From positions 62,001 through 126,000 of the forward strand of contig WBUF01000002.1 of assembly GCA_008933825.1 (NCBI GenBank): a DNA stretch of 64,000 bases, written 5' to 3'. The translations under genes and the position numbers were made by a program. Below, piece by piece: positions 11,755-21,566 of the stretch. The notes below the pieces were generated by a model that saw nothing but the letters and a program-made list of their open reading frames with translations, was not told the DNA's origin and made no database searches. Position 1 is the stretch's first letter; the number at the start of each line of letters is the position of its first letter. The stretch is from Rhodocyclaceae bacterium. Lineage in GTDB: Bacteria > Pseudomonadota > Gammaproteobacteria > Burkholderiales > Rhodocyclaceae.

Positions 11755-13081
11755 TGTCATAGTTGCAATCGCCACTGCATCGGGTTGCGGCGGCATTGGC
11801 GTGGTGCGGCTGTCAGGCCCCGATCTGGCGCCGCTTGCCCGGAAGCTGACTGGGCGCGAATTGACCCCCCGGCTTGCCAGCTACGGACGATTTCTCGATG
11901 CGTCAGGTGCGGCAATCGACGATGGCATCGCGCTTTTTTTTCCATCCCCGCATTCCTATACCGGAGAGGATGTTCTCGAGTTGCAGGGGCATGGTGGCCC
12001 GATGGTGATGGGGCTGCTTCAGCAGCGTTGCCTTGAACTCGGGGCACGCCTGGCCGAGCCGGGCGAGTTTACCCGCCGCGCCTTTCTCAACGACAAGCTG
12101 GACTTGGCCCAGGCGGAAGCGGTGATGGATCTGATCGAGGCCTCGACGGCTGCGGCGGCACGCTCTGCCATCCGATCCCTTTCCGGGGAGTTTTCCAGAG
12201 CCATCCATGAGCTGGTCGATCAGCTCGTCGCCTTGCGCATGCGGGTAGAAGCCACACTGGATTTTCCGGATGATGACGTTGATTTTCTGCGTCAATCCGA
12301 TGAGGACATCTGGGTGTCCAACCTGATTCGGGATGTCGACCGTCTGCTGGCCAGGGCGCATCAGGGCAGTCTGCTGCGAACGGGTTTGCATGTAGTCCTG
12401 GTTGGCCAGCCCAATGTCGGCAAATCCAGCCTGCTCAATCGCTTGACCAGAGAAGAACGCGCCATCGTGACGGCCACTCCCGGTACGACGCGGGACTCTC
12501 TTCGAGAGACGATCCAGATCGAGGGGATTCCCCTGCATATCGTAGATACTGCCGGACTGCGCGAAACCGAGGATGAAATCGAGCGGCTCGGCATCGCCCG
12601 CAGTTGGAAGGAAATCGCGCGCGCCGATGTCGTGCTGCACATGGTGGATGCTAGAAACGGAATGACAGATGCGGACCGGCGCATCGTGGTGCAACTGCCC
12701 GAAAACATCGAGCAGATCGTTCTGCACAACAAATCCGATTTGGCTGGCCACGCTGCAACCCGGACCATAGAGAACGGACGGATAGCCTTGTGGTTATCGG
12801 CGAAAACCGGAGAGGGGCTGCCCTTGCTGGAGAGGGAGTTGCTGCGGGTGGCGGGCTGGCGGGAGGGCGCGGACGATGTGTTCATGGCAAGGGAGCGCCA
12901 CTTGCGCGCGCTCAAGGAGGCGCAAACGCGCCTGAACGAAGCAAAGGATCGGCTAGGGCAGGCCGAGCTCTTCGCGGAAGAACTCCGATTGGCCCAGGAA
13001 GCCCTTGGAGGCATTACCGGGGAATTTACCCAGGACGATCTGCTGGGAGAAATCTTCTCCCGCTTCTGCATCGGGAAGTGA
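11732..13081 (+). CDS. mnmE: tRNA uridine-5-carboxymethylaminomethyl modification GTPase MnmE
   Basis: The 449-residue GTPase works with MnmG to modify U34 in the wobble position of several tRNAs. The N-terminal domain has [17 protein letters not shown] and [17 protein letters not shown]; the G domain has [12 protein letters not shown] near residue 225, TPGTTRD, DTAGLRE and NKSD; and the protein ends in the catalytic CIGK. I use the GTG start at 11732 inside the yidC end, because no other start precedes the conserved [10 protein letters not shown]. The partner mnmG is 6 kb downstream in this window. Confidence 0.96.
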   Translation: MASKKPADVIVAIATASGCGGIGVVRLSGPDLAPLARKLTGRELTPRLASYGRFLDASGAAIDDGIALFFPSPHSYTGEDVLELQGHGGPMVMGLLQQRCLELGARLAEPGEFTRRAFLNDKLDLAQAEAVMDLIEASTAAAARSAIRSLSGEFSRAIHELVDQLVALRMRVEATLDFPDDDVDFLRQSDEDIWVSNLIRDVDRLLARAHQGSLLRTGLHVVLVGQPNVGKSSLLNRLTREERAIVTATPGTTRDSLRETIQIEGIPLHIVDTAGLRETEDEIERLGIARSWKEIARADVVLHMVDARNGMTDADRRIVVQLPENIEQIVLHNKSDLAGHAATRTIENGRIALWLSAKTGEGLPLLERELLRVAGWREGADDVFMARERHLRALKEAQTRLNEAKDRLGQAELFAEELRLAQEALGGITGEFTQDDLLGEIFSRFCIGK

Positions 13082-13101
13082 TAGCCGGGCTGCTGATGGA
13101 T

Positions 13102-13117
13102 TGTTCCACGTGGAACC
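13102..13117. promoter_or_regulatory. parS-like centromere site (variant)
   Basis: The 14-bp perfect palindrome GTTCCACGTGGAAC (13103-13116) matches the ParB-binding parS consensus, with C/G in place of T/A next to the central CACGTG. It lies between mnmE and the next gene and overlaps that gene's likely GTG start. parAB are 8.5 kb away and oriC about 4-5 kb away, both normal distances for parS. Confidence 0.75.
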
Positions 13118-13874
13118 GAATAGCCTGATGCTGTTGTGCGTTGCAGCATTTGCGGCCGGCCTGATCGATGCCGTCGTCGGCGGGGGTGGTTTGATCCAGA
13201 TTCCTGCGCTCTTCAACATGTTGCCCCAGGCGCAGCCGGCCACCGTGTTCGGCACCAATAAGCTGGCCAGTATCTTTGGTACTACCAGTGCCGCGCTGCG
13301 CTACGCCCGGCGCATCGACATTCCCTGGAAGGCCGCTTTGCCAGCCGCTATTGCGGCATTTGTCCTGTCCTGCTTCGGCGCCATGACAGTAGCACTGCTG
13401 CCCAAGGAATGGCTGCGACCGCTCGTGCTGTTCCTCCTGATTGTCGTGACCGCGTATACTTATTTGAAGAAGGACTTGGGGGCTGCGGATCAGCGGCGAG
13501 TGCATGGCCGACGCGATATGCTGCTGGCGCTGCTGTTTGGCGGCGCGATCGGCTTCTATGATGGCTTTTTCGGCCCCGGCACAGGCAGTTTTCTGATCTT
13601 CGTGTTCGTCCGGTTCTTCGGGCTGGATTTTTTGCGGGCATCCGTGTCGGCCAAGATCGTCAATGCCGCCACGAACCTGGCGGCGCTGATGTTCTTCGGG
13701 TCGAATGGGCACGTCCTGTTGGCGCTTGGACTCGGGATGGCGCTGTTCAATGTCGGCGGTTCGCTGCTTGGTTCGCACCTGGCGATTCGTCACGGCGCCG
13801 CCTTCGTGCGTCGCGTGTTCATCGGCGTGGCCGGCATCTTCATCCTGAAATTCGCCTGGGACACCTTTGCCTAA
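13110..13874 (+). CDS. TauE/SafE family membrane transporter (YfcA-like)
   Basis: This 254-residue hydrophobic protein begins with a helix carrying LIDAVVGGGGLIQIPALF, the signature of the TauE/SafE (formerly DUF81) family of sulfite or organosulfonate exporters. The mirrored repeat GFYDGFFGPGTGSFLIFVFV occurs in the second half. About seven to eight membrane helices can be drawn. The cargo is not predictable from sequence. I choose GTG 13110, which overlaps the parS site; ATG 13128 is the alternative start and neither has a clear Shine-Dalgarno. It follows mnmE by 28 bp. Confidence 0.85.
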   Translation: MEPNSLMLLCVAAFAAGLIDAVVGGGGLIQIPALFNMLPQAQPATVFGTNKLASIFGTTSAALRYARRIDIPWKAALPAAIAAFVLSCFGAMTVALLPKEWLRPLVLFLLIVVTAYTYLKKDLGAADQRRVHGRRDMLLALLFGGAIGFYDGFFGPGTGSFLIFVFVRFFGLDFLRASVSAKIVNAATNLAALMFFGSNGHVLLALGLGMALFNVGGSLLGSHLAIRHGAAFVRRVFIGVAGIFILKFAWDTFA

Positions 13875-14056
13875 AGGTGGCCGATCCGAATATGATTCGA
13901 TATTGGACAAACAGATATTATTTCTTGTATCATAGGTTGTGCAGGACAATTGTTTGAAGAATAAAGAAAACAATTCGTTCGTCGATCATGACGGTGATGA
14001 GTTTTGCACGCCGGAACATGGCTAGTATGATTGCGGCAAGGCGCAGCGCGGACACC

Positions 14057-14079
14057 GGGCTGGCGCCGCCCTTTTTTTT
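14057..14079 (+). terminator. Hairpin plus T8 just before the LivK gene (possible attenuator)
   Basis: A short GGGC/GCCC stem (14057-14060 and 14068-14071) with a 7-base loop is followed directly by eight T. The Shine-Dalgarno GAGGAGGAG comes immediately after. It could end transcription from upstream or attenuate the importer operon. The rest of the 217-bp gap 13875-14091 is AT-rich and probably contains the promoter, but I see no convincing -35/-10 pair. Confidence 0.4.
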
Positions 14080-14091
14080 GAGGAGGAGTCG

Positions 14092-15237
14092 ATGAGGATC
14101 AAATCCCTGATAGTTGCGTTAGTGTCCGCCGGAACGGTTTCGCTCGCTTATGCCGATATCACCGTGGGCGTGCTGGTTTCCGCCACGGGGCCGGCTGCGT
14201 CACTGGGTATCCCGGAAAAGAACACCTTTGCCTTGATGCCCACCACCATCGCCGGCGAAAAGGTCAAATACATCGTCCTCGACGATGCTTCCGACACCAC
14301 TACCGCCGTCAAGAATACCCGCAAGCTGTTAACCGAGGACAAGGTGGACGTCGTCATCGGCTCGACCATTACGCCGAACTCACTCGCCATGGTGGATATT
14401 GCAGCCGAAGCCGAAACACCGATGATTTCGATGGCCGCCTCGGCGCGCATCGTAGATCCGGTGGACGCCAAGCGCCGCTGGGTATTCAAGACGCCGCAAA
14501 ACGATGTGCAGATGTCGACCGCCATCACCGAGCACATGGGCAACAACAACGTGAAAACGGTAGCCTTTATCGGCTTCTCCGATGCCTATGGTGAAGGCTG
14601 GTGGCAGGAATTCAGCAAGATTGCCGAGCTGCGCAAGATGAAGATGGTGGCGAGCGAGCGCTTCAACCGTGCCGACACCTCCGTGACCGGCCAGGTCCTC
14701 AAGATCATGTCGACCAATCCCGATGCGATTCTCATTGCCGGCTCCGGCACGCCGGCCGCGCTGCCGCAGAAGGCCCTCAAGGAGAAGGGCTACAAAGGCA
14801 AGATCTACCAGACGCACGGTGTCGCCAACAACGACTTCCTGCGTGTCTGCGGCAAGGATTGCGAAGGCACTCTGTTGCCCGCCGGCCCGGTGTTGGTGGC
14901 CGCACAATTGCCGGACTCGAACCCGGTCAAAAAGTCTGCGCTCGACTATATCGGCAAATACGAGAAGGCGCATGGTTCCGGCAGCGTGTCCACTTTCGGT
15001 GCGCATGCCTGGGATGCTGGTCTGTTGCTGGCGAATGCCGTTCCGGCTGCGCTCAAGAAAGGCAAGCCGGGCAGCAAGGAATTCCGTGCTGGCTTGCGCG
15101 ATGCGCTGGAAGCCACCAAGAACCTGTATGCCGCGCACGGCGTGTTCAACATGACGCCGACCGACCATCTCGGTCTCGACCAGCGCGCACGCGTGATGGT
15201 CAAGATCGAAGGCGGCAAGTGGGTGTTGCAGAAGTAA
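14092..15237 (+). CDS. ABC transporter substrate-binding protein, LivK/branched-chain amino acid type
   Basis: The 381-residue periplasmic protein starts with a signal peptide (KSLIVALVSAGTVSLAYA, cleavage after AYA). It continues with ITVGVLVSATGPAASLGIPE, the usual opening of the type I periplasmic binding fold (Peripla_BP_6). Later GFSDAYGEGWWQEFSKIAE and NPDAILIAGSGTPAALPQKA form the hinge-proximal parts. It should deliver a small carboxylate, amino acid or amide ligand to the permeases encoded next. The exact ligand cannot be read from sequence. A strong GAGGAGGAG ribosome-binding site precedes the ATG. The 158-bp gap to livH holds a strong hairpin, which fits higher expression of the binding protein than of the membrane parts. 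Confidence 0.92.
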   Translation: MRIKSLIVALVSAGTVSLAYADITVGVLVSATGPAASLGIPEKNTFALMPTTIAGEKVKYIVLDDASDTTTAVKNTRKLLTEDKVDVVIGSTITPNSLAMVDIAAEAETPMISMAASARIVDPVDAKRRWVFKTPQNDVQMSTAITEHMGNNNVKTVAFIGFSDAYGEGWWQEFSKIAELRKMKMVASERFNRADTSVTGQVLKIMSTNPDAILIAGSGTPAALPQKALKEKGYKGKIYQTHGVANNDFLRVCGKDCEGTLLPAGPVLVAAQLPDSNPVKKSALDYIGKYEKAHGSGSVSTFGAHAWDAGLLLANAVPAALKKGKPGSKEFRAGLRDALEATKNLYAAHGVFNMTPTDHLGLDQRARVMVKIEGGKWVLQK

Positions 15238-15327
15238 GATAAGCGGCGCTGGATAGTTTGCTGCTCCAGCAGGCGGCGCCCGGCGGAAGAGGCTGCCGGA
15301 AAGAGGAGAATCGGGAGAGGGTGCATG

Positions 15328-15374
15328 GCGAGGGCGGTGACGTACAATCACCGTTCTCGCGGCGCCTTTTTTTT
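15328..15374 (+). terminator. Strong hairpin and T8 between livK- and livH-type genes
   Basis: A 13-bp stem (15328-15340 with 15348-15360, two of the pairs G-U) has a 7-base loop. It is followed by GGCGCC and eight T at 15367-15374. This looks like a partial terminator that lowers read-through into the permease genes. The end of this leader resembles the one before the LivK gene (a GC-rich stretch and then T8). Confidence 0.55.
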
Positions 15375-15394
15375 GCATCAAAAAAGACAAAACG

Positions 15395-16432
15395 ATGGAC
15401 CTGCAAATCGCTTTGCTGCTGGGCCAGGACGGCATCGTCAATGGCGCCATCTATGCCTTGTTGGCTCTTGCCCTGGTGCTGGTGTTTGCCGTCACCCGCG
15501 TCATCTTCATTCCGCAAGGGGAATTCGTCGCTTACGGTGCATTGACTCTCGCCGCCTTCCAGGCCGGCAAGACACCCGGCACGCTTTGGCTGCTGCTTGG
15601 CGCCGGCGTGCTGGTTGCGTTTATTGACTCGATCATGGCCGTGCGCGCCGGCGCACCGGGCCGCCTGAAGCGCATTGCACTCTGGGATCTGGCCTTGCCG
15701 GCCGTAGTGGCCGGCCTCGTTCTATGGCTGGAGCCGGGCACGCTGCCGCTGGCGGCGCAGGTGGTGCTGGCCCTGGCCATAGTCGTGCCGCTTGGCCCGA
15801 TGGTCTATCGCCTGGCCTACCAACCCCTGGCGGAAGCCTCGGTGCTGGTGCTGCTGATCGTCTCGGTGGCCGTGCATTTGGCCCTGGTTGGTCTCGGCCT
15901 GCTCTTCTTCGGCGCCGAAGGTTCGCGTACCACGCCCTTTAGCGAGGCGCAATTTGCCCTCGGCACCTTGACCGTGAACGGCCAGACACTGTGGGTGCTC
16001 GGCGCCAGCGCTGTGCTGATCATCGCGCTCTACCAGTTCTTCGGCCGTACGCTCTACGGCAAGGCCTTGCGCGCCACCGCCATCAACCGGGTCGGTGCGC
16101 GCCTGATGGGCATTTCCAACACCATGGCCGGCAAACTCTCCTTTACGCTGGCGGCCGGCATCGGTGCGTTCTCCGGCATCCTCATCGCGCCGATTACCAC
16201 CGTCTATTACGACACGGGTTTCCTCGTCGGCCTGAAGGGCTTCGTCGCCGCCATTATTGCCGGGCTCGTGAGTTACCCGCTCGCTGCCGCGGGCGCCATC
16301 CTGGTTGGCCTGCTGGAATCCTTTTCCTCCTTCTGGGCCAGCGCCTTCAAGGAAGTCATCGTATTCACCCTGATCATTCCGGTCCTGGTGTGGCGATCCC
16401 TCACCTCCCACCATGTGGAGGAGGAGGAATGA
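15395..16432 (+). CDS. ABC transporter permease, LivH type
   Basis: The 345-residue membrane protein shows [20 protein letters not shown] at the N-terminus, [20 protein letters not shown] in the cytoplasmic loop that contacts the ATPase, and [20 protein letters not shown] near the end, all typical of LivH. It is longer than the usual 290-310 residues because of an extra segment at about residues 70-130. It forms the transmembrane path together with the LivM half of the next gene. Its stop overlaps the next ATG by four bases. Confidence 0.92.
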   Translation: MDLQIALLLGQDGIVNGAIYALLALALVLVFAVTRVIFIPQGEFVAYGALTLAAFQAGKTPGTLWLLLGAGVLVAFIDSIMAVRAGAPGRLKRIALWDLALPAVVAGLVLWLEPGTLPLAAQVVLALAIVVPLGPMVYRLAYQPLAEASVLVLLIVSVAVHLALVGLGLLFFGAEGSRTTPFSEAQFALGTLTVNGQTLWVLGASAVLIIALYQFFGRTLYGKALRATAINRVGARLMGISNTMAGKLSFTLAAGIGAFSGILIAPITTVYYDTGFLVGLKGFVAAIIAGLVSYPLAAAGAILVGLLESFSSFWASAFKEVIVFTLIIPVLVWRSLTSHHVEEEE

Positions 16433-18189
16433 AGCAGCGCTTGCCCCTGATGGTTTTTCTTGTTCTGCTGGCCTTGGGGCCCTTGTTCCTGCCGGAGTTT
16501 TACGTCACGCTGCTCAACTACATCGGCCTCTATTCCATCGTCGCGCTGGGCCTGGTGTTACTCACCGGGGTGGGCGGACTGACTTCCTTCGGCCAGGCCG
16601 CATTCGTCGGCCTCGGTGCCTACGCTACCGGGTATCTGACCACCGCCCATGGGTTGTCGCCCTGGATCGCGCTGCTGGTCGGGCTGGGCGTAACGGCCGG
16701 GGTGGCCTTGGTGCTGGGTTTCCTCACCCTGCGTCTTTCCGGCCACTACCTGCCGCTCGGTACCATCGCCTGGGGTATCAGCCTGTATTTCCTGTTCGGC
16801 AACCTGGAGTTTCTCGGCGGCCACACCGGTCTGACCGGCATTCCGGTTCTCGAATTTTTCGGTTTGAAGCTGAATACCGGCCGCGAGTTCTATTACCTGA
16901 TTTGGGTGGTATTGCTCAGTTTCGTGCTGGCAACGCAGAACCTGCTCGACTCGCGCGAGGGCCGCGCCATCCGCGCGCTGAAGGGCGGCGGCCTGATGGC
17001 AGAAAGCATGGGCGTCAACACCGCCCGGACCAAGACCACCATCTTCCTGATTGCAGCCTTGTTCGCCTGTGTCTCCGGCTGGCTCTACGCCCATCTTCAG
17101 CGGTTTGTAAATCCGACGCCCTTCGGCCTGCACATCGGCATCGAGTATCTGTTCATGGCCGTAGTCGGTGGCGCCGCGCATGTCTGGGGCGCATTGGTCG
17201 GCGCCGGCCTCATCACCATCCTCAAGCAATGGCTGCAGGACATCCTGCCGAAGATCTTCGGCCAGAGCGGTAATTTCGAAGTGATCTTCTTCGGCATCAT
17301 GCTGATCCTGGTGCTGCAGCGTGCGCGGGAGGGTATCTGGCCCTGGCTGGTGCGCCTGGTTCCGGTGCGGCAGGGCCGGCGTACGGTCGCCGAGGCGGAA
17401 GCGCTGCCGCGGCGCGAAATGCCGGCGGCCGGCACGGTGCTGCTGGAGGTGAAGGAAGCCCGCAAGCAGTTCGGCGGCCTCGTCGCCAACGACAACATGA
17501 ACCTGTCCGTGAAGGCCGGCGAAGTGATGGCTCTGATCGGCCCGAACGGCGCCGGCAAGAGCACCATGTTCAACTGCATCTCCGGCGTCGATCCGGTCAC
17601 CTCCGGCGAGATCCGGTTTCTGGGCGAACGCATCGACACGCTGACCTCCCGCGAGATCGCCCGGCGAGGCATGGGCCGCACCTTCCAGCACGTGAGACTG
17701 CTGCCGACCATGAGTGTGCTGGAGAACGTCGCTATCGGCGCCCACCTGCGCGGATCGAAGGGCGTGCTGTCGGCCTCTTTGCATCTGGAGCGCGCCGAGG
17801 AGGCGCGTCTGCTGGCGGAGGCAAAACGACAGCTCGAGCGGGTTGGCCTGGGCGCGCATCTGTTCGACGAGGCAGGCAGCCTGCCGCTCGGCCAGCAGCG
17901 TGTGCTGGAGATCGCCCGGGCGCTGAGCGCCGATCCCTGTCTGCTGCTCCTCGACGAGCCGGCAGCGGGCCTGCGTTATCTTGAGAAGCAGGCGCTGGCG
18001 GAGCTGCTGCGCCGCCTGCGCGGCGAGGGCATGGGCATCCTGCTGGTGGAACACGACATGGATTTCGTTATGGGACTGGCCGATCGCGTCGTGGTGATGG
18101 AATTCGGCGAGAAAATTTCCGAAGGTCTGCCCGAGGAAGTGCAGAAGGATCCGGTGGTGCTCGAAGCCTATCTCGGGGGCGTCGAATGA
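16429..18189 (+). CDS. Fused ABC permease and ATPase, LivM-LivG type
   Basis: The 586-residue protein joins two importer subunits. Residues 1-310 are a LivM permease ([53 protein letters not shown]). Residues from about 335 form a LivG ATPase with Walker [13 protein letters not shown], the signature [15 protein letters not shown] and Walker [12 protein letters not shown]. The signature is LPLGQQR instead of the usual LSYGQQR. Such LivM-LivG fusions are known in betaproteobacteria. I use ATG 16429, overlapping the livH stop, because [20 protein letters not shown] is the natural start of the first helix. Confidence 0.92.
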   Translation: MKQRLPLMVFLVLLALGPLFLPEFYVTLLNYIGLYSIVALGLVLLTGVGGLTSFGQAAFVGLGAYATGYLTTAHGLSPWIALLVGLGVTAGVALVLGFLTLRLSGHYLPLGTIAWGISLYFLFGNLEFLGGHTGLTGIPVLEFFGLKLNTGREFYYLIWVVLLSFVLATQNLLDSREGRAIRALKGGGLMAESMGVNTARTKTTIFLIAALFACVSGWLYAHLQRFVNPTPFGLHIGIEYLFMAVVGGAAHVWGALVGAGLITILKQWLQDILPKIFGQSGNFEVIFFGIMLILVLQRAREGIWPWLVRLVPVRQGRRTVAEAEALPRREMPAAGTVLLEVKEARKQFGGLVANDNMNLSVKAGEVMALIGPNGAGKSTMFNCISGVDPVTSGEIRFLGERIDTLTSREIARRGMGRTFQHVRLLPTMSVLENVAIGAHLRGSKGVLSASLHLERAEEARLLAEAKRQLERVGLGAHLFDEAGSLPLGQQRVLEIARALSADPCLLLLDEPAAGLRYLEKQALAELLRRLRGEGMGILLVEHDMDFVMGLADRVVVMEFGEKISEGLPEEVQKDPVVLEAYLGGVE

Positions 18190-18923
18190 TGACGACGCCG
18201 ATCCTCGATATCCGCGATCTCTGCGTCTCCTACGGCAAGGTGGAGGCCTTGCACCACGTCAACCTCAAGGTCGAGGCGGGCAAGATCGTCACGGTGATCG
18301 GCCCCAATGGTGCCGGCAAGACCACCATGCTGGGTGCCATCATGGGATTGCTGCCCTCGAAGGGTGAGATTCAGTTCCAGGATGAAGTGCAGCGCGACAT
18401 CGAAGTCGAGCATCTCGTTGCCATGGGCATGACCCTGGTACCCGAGAAGCGCGAGCTGTTCGGTGAAATGAGTGTGGAAGACAACCTGCTGCTGGGCGCC
18501 TTCCAGCGCTATCGTCATGGTGATCGCGACGAAGGCAAGACCATGGCCCAGGTCTTCGGCACCTTCCCGCGCCTGAAGGAACGCCGCGCGCAGCTCGCCG
18601 GCACGCTCTCCGGCGGCGAGCGGCAGATGCTGGCCGTGGGCCGGGCGCTGATGGCGAAGCCGAAGCTGCTCATGCTCGACGAGCCGAGCCTGGGCCTCGC
18701 CCCGCTCATCGTGCGCGAAATCTTCCACATCATCGCCGACCTGAAGAAGACCGGCGTCGCCATCCTGCTGGTCGAGCAGAACGCGCGCGCAGCGCTCCAG
18801 ATCGCCGACTACGGCTATGTGCTGGAGACCGGCAGCGTTGCCCTCGAGGGCGAGAGCCGCGCCCTGGCGGACGATCCGCGCGTCGTCGAAACCTATCTCG
18901 GATTGGGCGGTAAGAAAGAGTAA
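18186..18923 (+). CDS. ABC transporter ATP-binding protein, LivF type
   Basis: The 245-residue ATPase is the second nucleotide-binding subunit of the importer. Visible motifs are Walker A GPNGAGKTTMLGAI, the signature LSGGERQMLAVGRAL, Walker B LLMLDEPSLGLAP and the switch histidine region replaced by LLVEQNARAAL, as usual in LivF. The start overlaps the previous stop by four bases. It is the last gene of the liv-like operon and is followed by a palindromic terminator that contains parS. Confidence 0.94.
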   Translation: MMTTPILDIRDLCVSYGKVEALHHVNLKVEAGKIVTVIGPNGAGKTTMLGAIMGLLPSKGEIQFQDEVQRDIEVEHLVAMGMTLVPEKRELFGEMSVEDNLLLGAFQRYRHGDRDEGKTMAQVFGTFPRLKERRAQLAGTLSGGERQMLAVGRALMAKPKLLMLDEPSLGLAPLIVREIFHIIADLKKTGVAILLVEQNARAALQIADYGYVLETGSVALEGESRALADDPRVVETYLGLGGKKE

Positions 18924-18943
18924 GTTTTTGTAACTTAAGAATT

Positions 18944-18985
18944 AAACAGGGAAATGTTTCACGTGAAACATTTCCCTGTTTTTTT
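18944..18985 (+). terminator. 38-bp perfect palindrome with T-run: terminator that contains parS
   Basis: Positions 18944-18981 form a perfect palindrome with 19-bp arms (AAACAGGGAAATGTTTCAC and its complement) and no spacer. The T-run 18979-18985 follows the stem. It sits 20 bp after the LivF stop, so as RNA it is a rho-independent terminator for the importer operon. The centre is a perfect parS. Confidence 0.75.
18955..18970. promoter_or_regulatory. parS centromere site (perfect consensus)
   Basis: TGTTTCACGTGAAACA is the canonical 16-bp parS palindrome bound by chromosomal ParB proteins. parB itself is 3.4 kb downstream. This is the best parS in the window; the other is the variant at 13102. 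Confidence 0.92.
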
Positions 18986-19034
18986 ATTCTGTCCTCGCGT
19001 ATGATGGCGCCTCTTCGCGGCAATCATTGAGCCC

Positions 19035-20936
19035 ATGCTGTTCCCCACGAGCTATGACGTCATCATTATCGGCGGCGGCCATGCCGGCACCGAGGCGGCG
19101 CTCGCTGCCGCCCGCGCAGGCTGCCGCACGCTGCTGCTGACGCACAACATCGAAACGCTGGGGGCGATGTCGTGCAATCCTTCCATCGGCGGCATCGGCA
19201 AGGGGCATCTGGTCAAGGAAGTCGACGCCCTCGGCGGCGCCATGGCGGCCGCCACCGACGAGGCCGGCATCCAGTTCCGCATTCTCAATTCCAGCAAGGG
19301 CCCGGCGGTGCGCGCCACGCGCGTCCAGGCCGATCGTGTCCTCTACAAGGCGGCAATCCGCCGCCGGCTGGAGAACCAGCCGAATCTCAGGTTGTTCCAG
19401 GCGGCCGTCGACGACCTCACCGTCTCCGGCGACCGCGTCACCGGCGTCGTCACACAGCTCGGCCTGCGTTTCGAGGCCGAAACCGTGGTGCTCACCGCCG
19501 GCACCTTTCTCGCTGGCCTGATCCATGTCGGTCTCGACTGCTATCCGGCCGGCCGTATGGGCGACCTCCCGGCAACGAGCCTGGCTGCGCGGCTGCGCGA
19601 GCTGAAGCTGCCGGCCGGTCGACTGAAGACCGGCACGCCGCCGCGCCTCGACGGCCGCAGCATCGATTTCTCGGTGATGACCGTGCAGCCGGGCGACGAC
19701 CCGGCGCCGGTGTTCTCCTTCCTCGGCAATGCTGCGCAGCATCCGCGCCAGTTGCCCTGCTGGATCACCCATACCAACCCGCGCACGCACGACATCATCC
19801 GCGGCGGTCTCGACCGCTCGCCGATGTTCACCGGGGTCATCGAGGGCGTCGGCCCGCGCTACTGCCCCTCCATCGAAGACAAGATCCACCGCTTCGCCGA
19901 CAAGACGAGCCACCAGATCTTCCTCGAGCCGGAAGGCCTGACCACGCACGAGATCTACCCGAACGGCATCTCGACCAGCCTGCCCTTCGACGTGCAGCTG
20001 GAGCTGGTGTGCTCCATCCCCGGCCTGGAGCACGCCCACATCCTGCGCCCTGGCTACGCCATCGAGTACGACTACTTCGATCCGCGCGGCCTGCATTCCT
20101 CGCTGGAGACCAAGGCCATCAGGAATCTGTTCTTCGCCGGCCAGATCAACGGCACCACCGGCTACGAGGAAGCCGCGGCGCAGGGCCTGCTCGCCGGACT
20201 CAACGCCGCGCTGCGCGTAAAGGGCGAAGCACCGTGGTGCCCGCGCCGCGGCGAGGCCTACCTCGGCGTGCTGGTCGACGACCTCATCACGCGCGGTATT
20301 TCCGAGCCCTACCGCATGTTTACCAGCCGCGCCGAATACCGCCTCAGCCTGCGCGAGGATAACGCGGACCTGCGTCTTACCGAAGCCGGCCGTCGTCTCG
20401 GCATCGTCGACGACATCCGCTGGGACGCCTTCAGCCGCAAGCGCGATGCCATTGCTGGCGAGCAGGAGCGCCTGAAAACCACGTGGGTCAATCCGAAGAT
20501 CGTCGATGCCGCGAATGCCGAACGGGTCCTCGGCAAGCCGCTCGAGCACGAGTACAGCCTGGCCGAGCTGCTGCGCCGGCCCGATGTGAGTTACGCCAGC
20601 CTGATGACCCTGCCCGGCGCGGGAGAGCCGATCACCGATGCGCAGGCCATCGAGCAGCTCGAGATTCAGGCCAGGTACCAGGGCTACATCGACCGCCAGG
20701 CCGAGGAGATCGCCAAAAGCCGCGAGCAGGAAGACACGCCGCTGCCCGACGACCTCGACTACCGCACGGTGCGCGGCCTCTCGATCGAGGCGCAGCAGAA
20801 GCTCAACCTGCACAGGCCAGAAACTCTCGGCCAGGCCTCGCGCATCCAGGGCATCACGCCTGCCGCCATCTCGCTGTTGCTGGTGCACCTGAAGCGGCGC
20901 GGCTCCCCGGTGCGCGAAGGCCGCAAGCGGGCATGA
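19035..20936 (+). CDS. mnmG: tRNA uridine-5-carboxymethylaminomethyl modification enzyme MnmG
   Basis: The 633-residue FAD enzyme acts with MnmE on the wobble uridine of tRNAs. The FAD-binding motif [17 protein letters not shown] is at residues 12-28. [38 protein letters not shown] and [16 protein letters not shown] are GidA hallmarks, and the C-terminal helical domain includes [20 protein letters not shown]. Length fits the family (about 630). It starts an operon with rsmG, parA and parB, and the parS terminator precedes it. Confidence 0.97.
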   Translation: MLFPTSYDVIIIGGGHAGTEAALAAARAGCRTLLLTHNIETLGAMSCNPSIGGIGKGHLVKEVDALGGAMAAATDEAGIQFRILNSSKGPAVRATRVQADRVLYKAAIRRRLENQPNLRLFQAAVDDLTVSGDRVTGVVTQLGLRFEAETVVLTAGTFLAGLIHVGLDCYPAGRMGDLPATSLAARLRELKLPAGRLKTGTPPRLDGRSIDFSVMTVQPGDDPAPVFSFLGNAAQHPRQLPCWITHTNPRTHDIIRGGLDRSPMFTGVIEGVGPRYCPSIEDKIHRFADKTSHQIFLEPEGLTTHEIYPNGISTSLPFDVQLELVCSIPGLEHAHILRPGYAIEYDYFDPRGLHSSLETKAIRNLFFAGQINGTTGYEEAAAQGLLAGLNAALRVKGEAPWCPRRGEAYLGVLVDDLITRGISEPYRMFTSRAEYRLSLREDNADLRLTEAGRRLGIVDDIRWDAFSRKRDAIAGEQERLKTTWVNPKIVDAANAERVLGKPLEHEYSLAELLRRPDVSYASLMTLPGAGEPITDAQAIEQLEIQARYQGYIDRQAEEIAKSREQEDTPLPDDLDYRTVRGLSIEAQQKLNLHRPETLGQASRIQGITPAAISLLLVHLKRRGSPVREGRKRA

Positions 20937-21562
20937 ATGCAGCTGAACAATTACAGCGCGGACTTGCCGCGCTGGAGCTGGATTTGCCGGCCGCCGCGCA
21001 AGAGAAATTGCTGGCCTTCGCCGCGCTGCTCGGCAAGTGGAACAAGGTGTACAACCTCACCGCGCTGCGCGACGAGGAACAAGTGATCAGCCACCACCTG
21101 CTGGATTCGCTGGCGGTGCTGCCGCACCTGGTCGGCGTGAAGCGGCTGGCCGACATCGGCAGCGGTGGCGGCTTGCCGGGCATCCCGCTCGCCATCGCGC
21201 GGCCGGACCTGCAGGTGGCGCTGGTGGAAACCAGCCAGAAGAAATCGGCCTTCCAGCAGCAGGCGAAGATCGAACTGGGCCTCGCCAACGTCTCGGTGCA
21301 ATGCGCGCGCGTCGAAACCTGGCAGCCGGCGGAGAAGTTCGACGCGGTGATCTCGCGCGCCTTCTCCGACCTGGCCGAGTTCGTCAAGCTGTCGGGCCGC
21401 CTGCTCGCCGAGGGCGGCGCGCTGCTGGCCATGAAGGGGGTGCACCCCTACGAGGAAATCGCCCAGCTGCCGGCCGGCTGGCGCGTGGCGGCGGTGACGC
21501 CGCTGACGGTGCCGGGTGTGGAGGGCGCGCGCCACCTGGTGCGCGTGGAAAGGGAGCCATAA
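20933..21562 (+). CDS. rsmG: 16S rRNA (guanine527-N7)-methyltransferase RsmG
   Basis: The 209-residue SAM-dependent methyltransferase modifies G527 of 16S r[23 protein letters not shown] and [12 protein letters not shown] are typical, and the SAM-binding loop is [33 protein letters not shown] forms the later conserved block. The ATG at 20933 overlaps the mnmG stop by four bases, so translation is probably coupled. The product was formerly called GidB. Confidence 0.95.
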   Translation: MNAAEQLQRGLAALELDLPAAAQEKLLAFAALLGKWNKVYNLTALRDEEQVISHHLLDSLAVLPHLVGVKRLADIGSGGGLPGIPLAIARPDLQVALVETSQKKSAFQQQAKIELGLANVSVQCARVETWQPAEKFDAVISRAFSDLAEFVKLSGRLLAEGGALLAMKGVHPYEEIAQLPAGWRVAAVTPLTVPGVEGARHLVRVEREP

Positions 21563-21566
21563 CAAC

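Noticed and set aside
16570-16590. A GGACTGACTT match that resembles the dispersed repeat in the LivM-LivG gene
   Set aside because: Only the core matches; the left box is absent, and the codons encode the conserved GGLTSFGQ motif of LivM, which explains the similarity.
18984-20888. A 634-codon open frame antisense to mnmG
   Set aside because: It has no recognisable domain and mirrors the codon bias of mnmG, which is certain.
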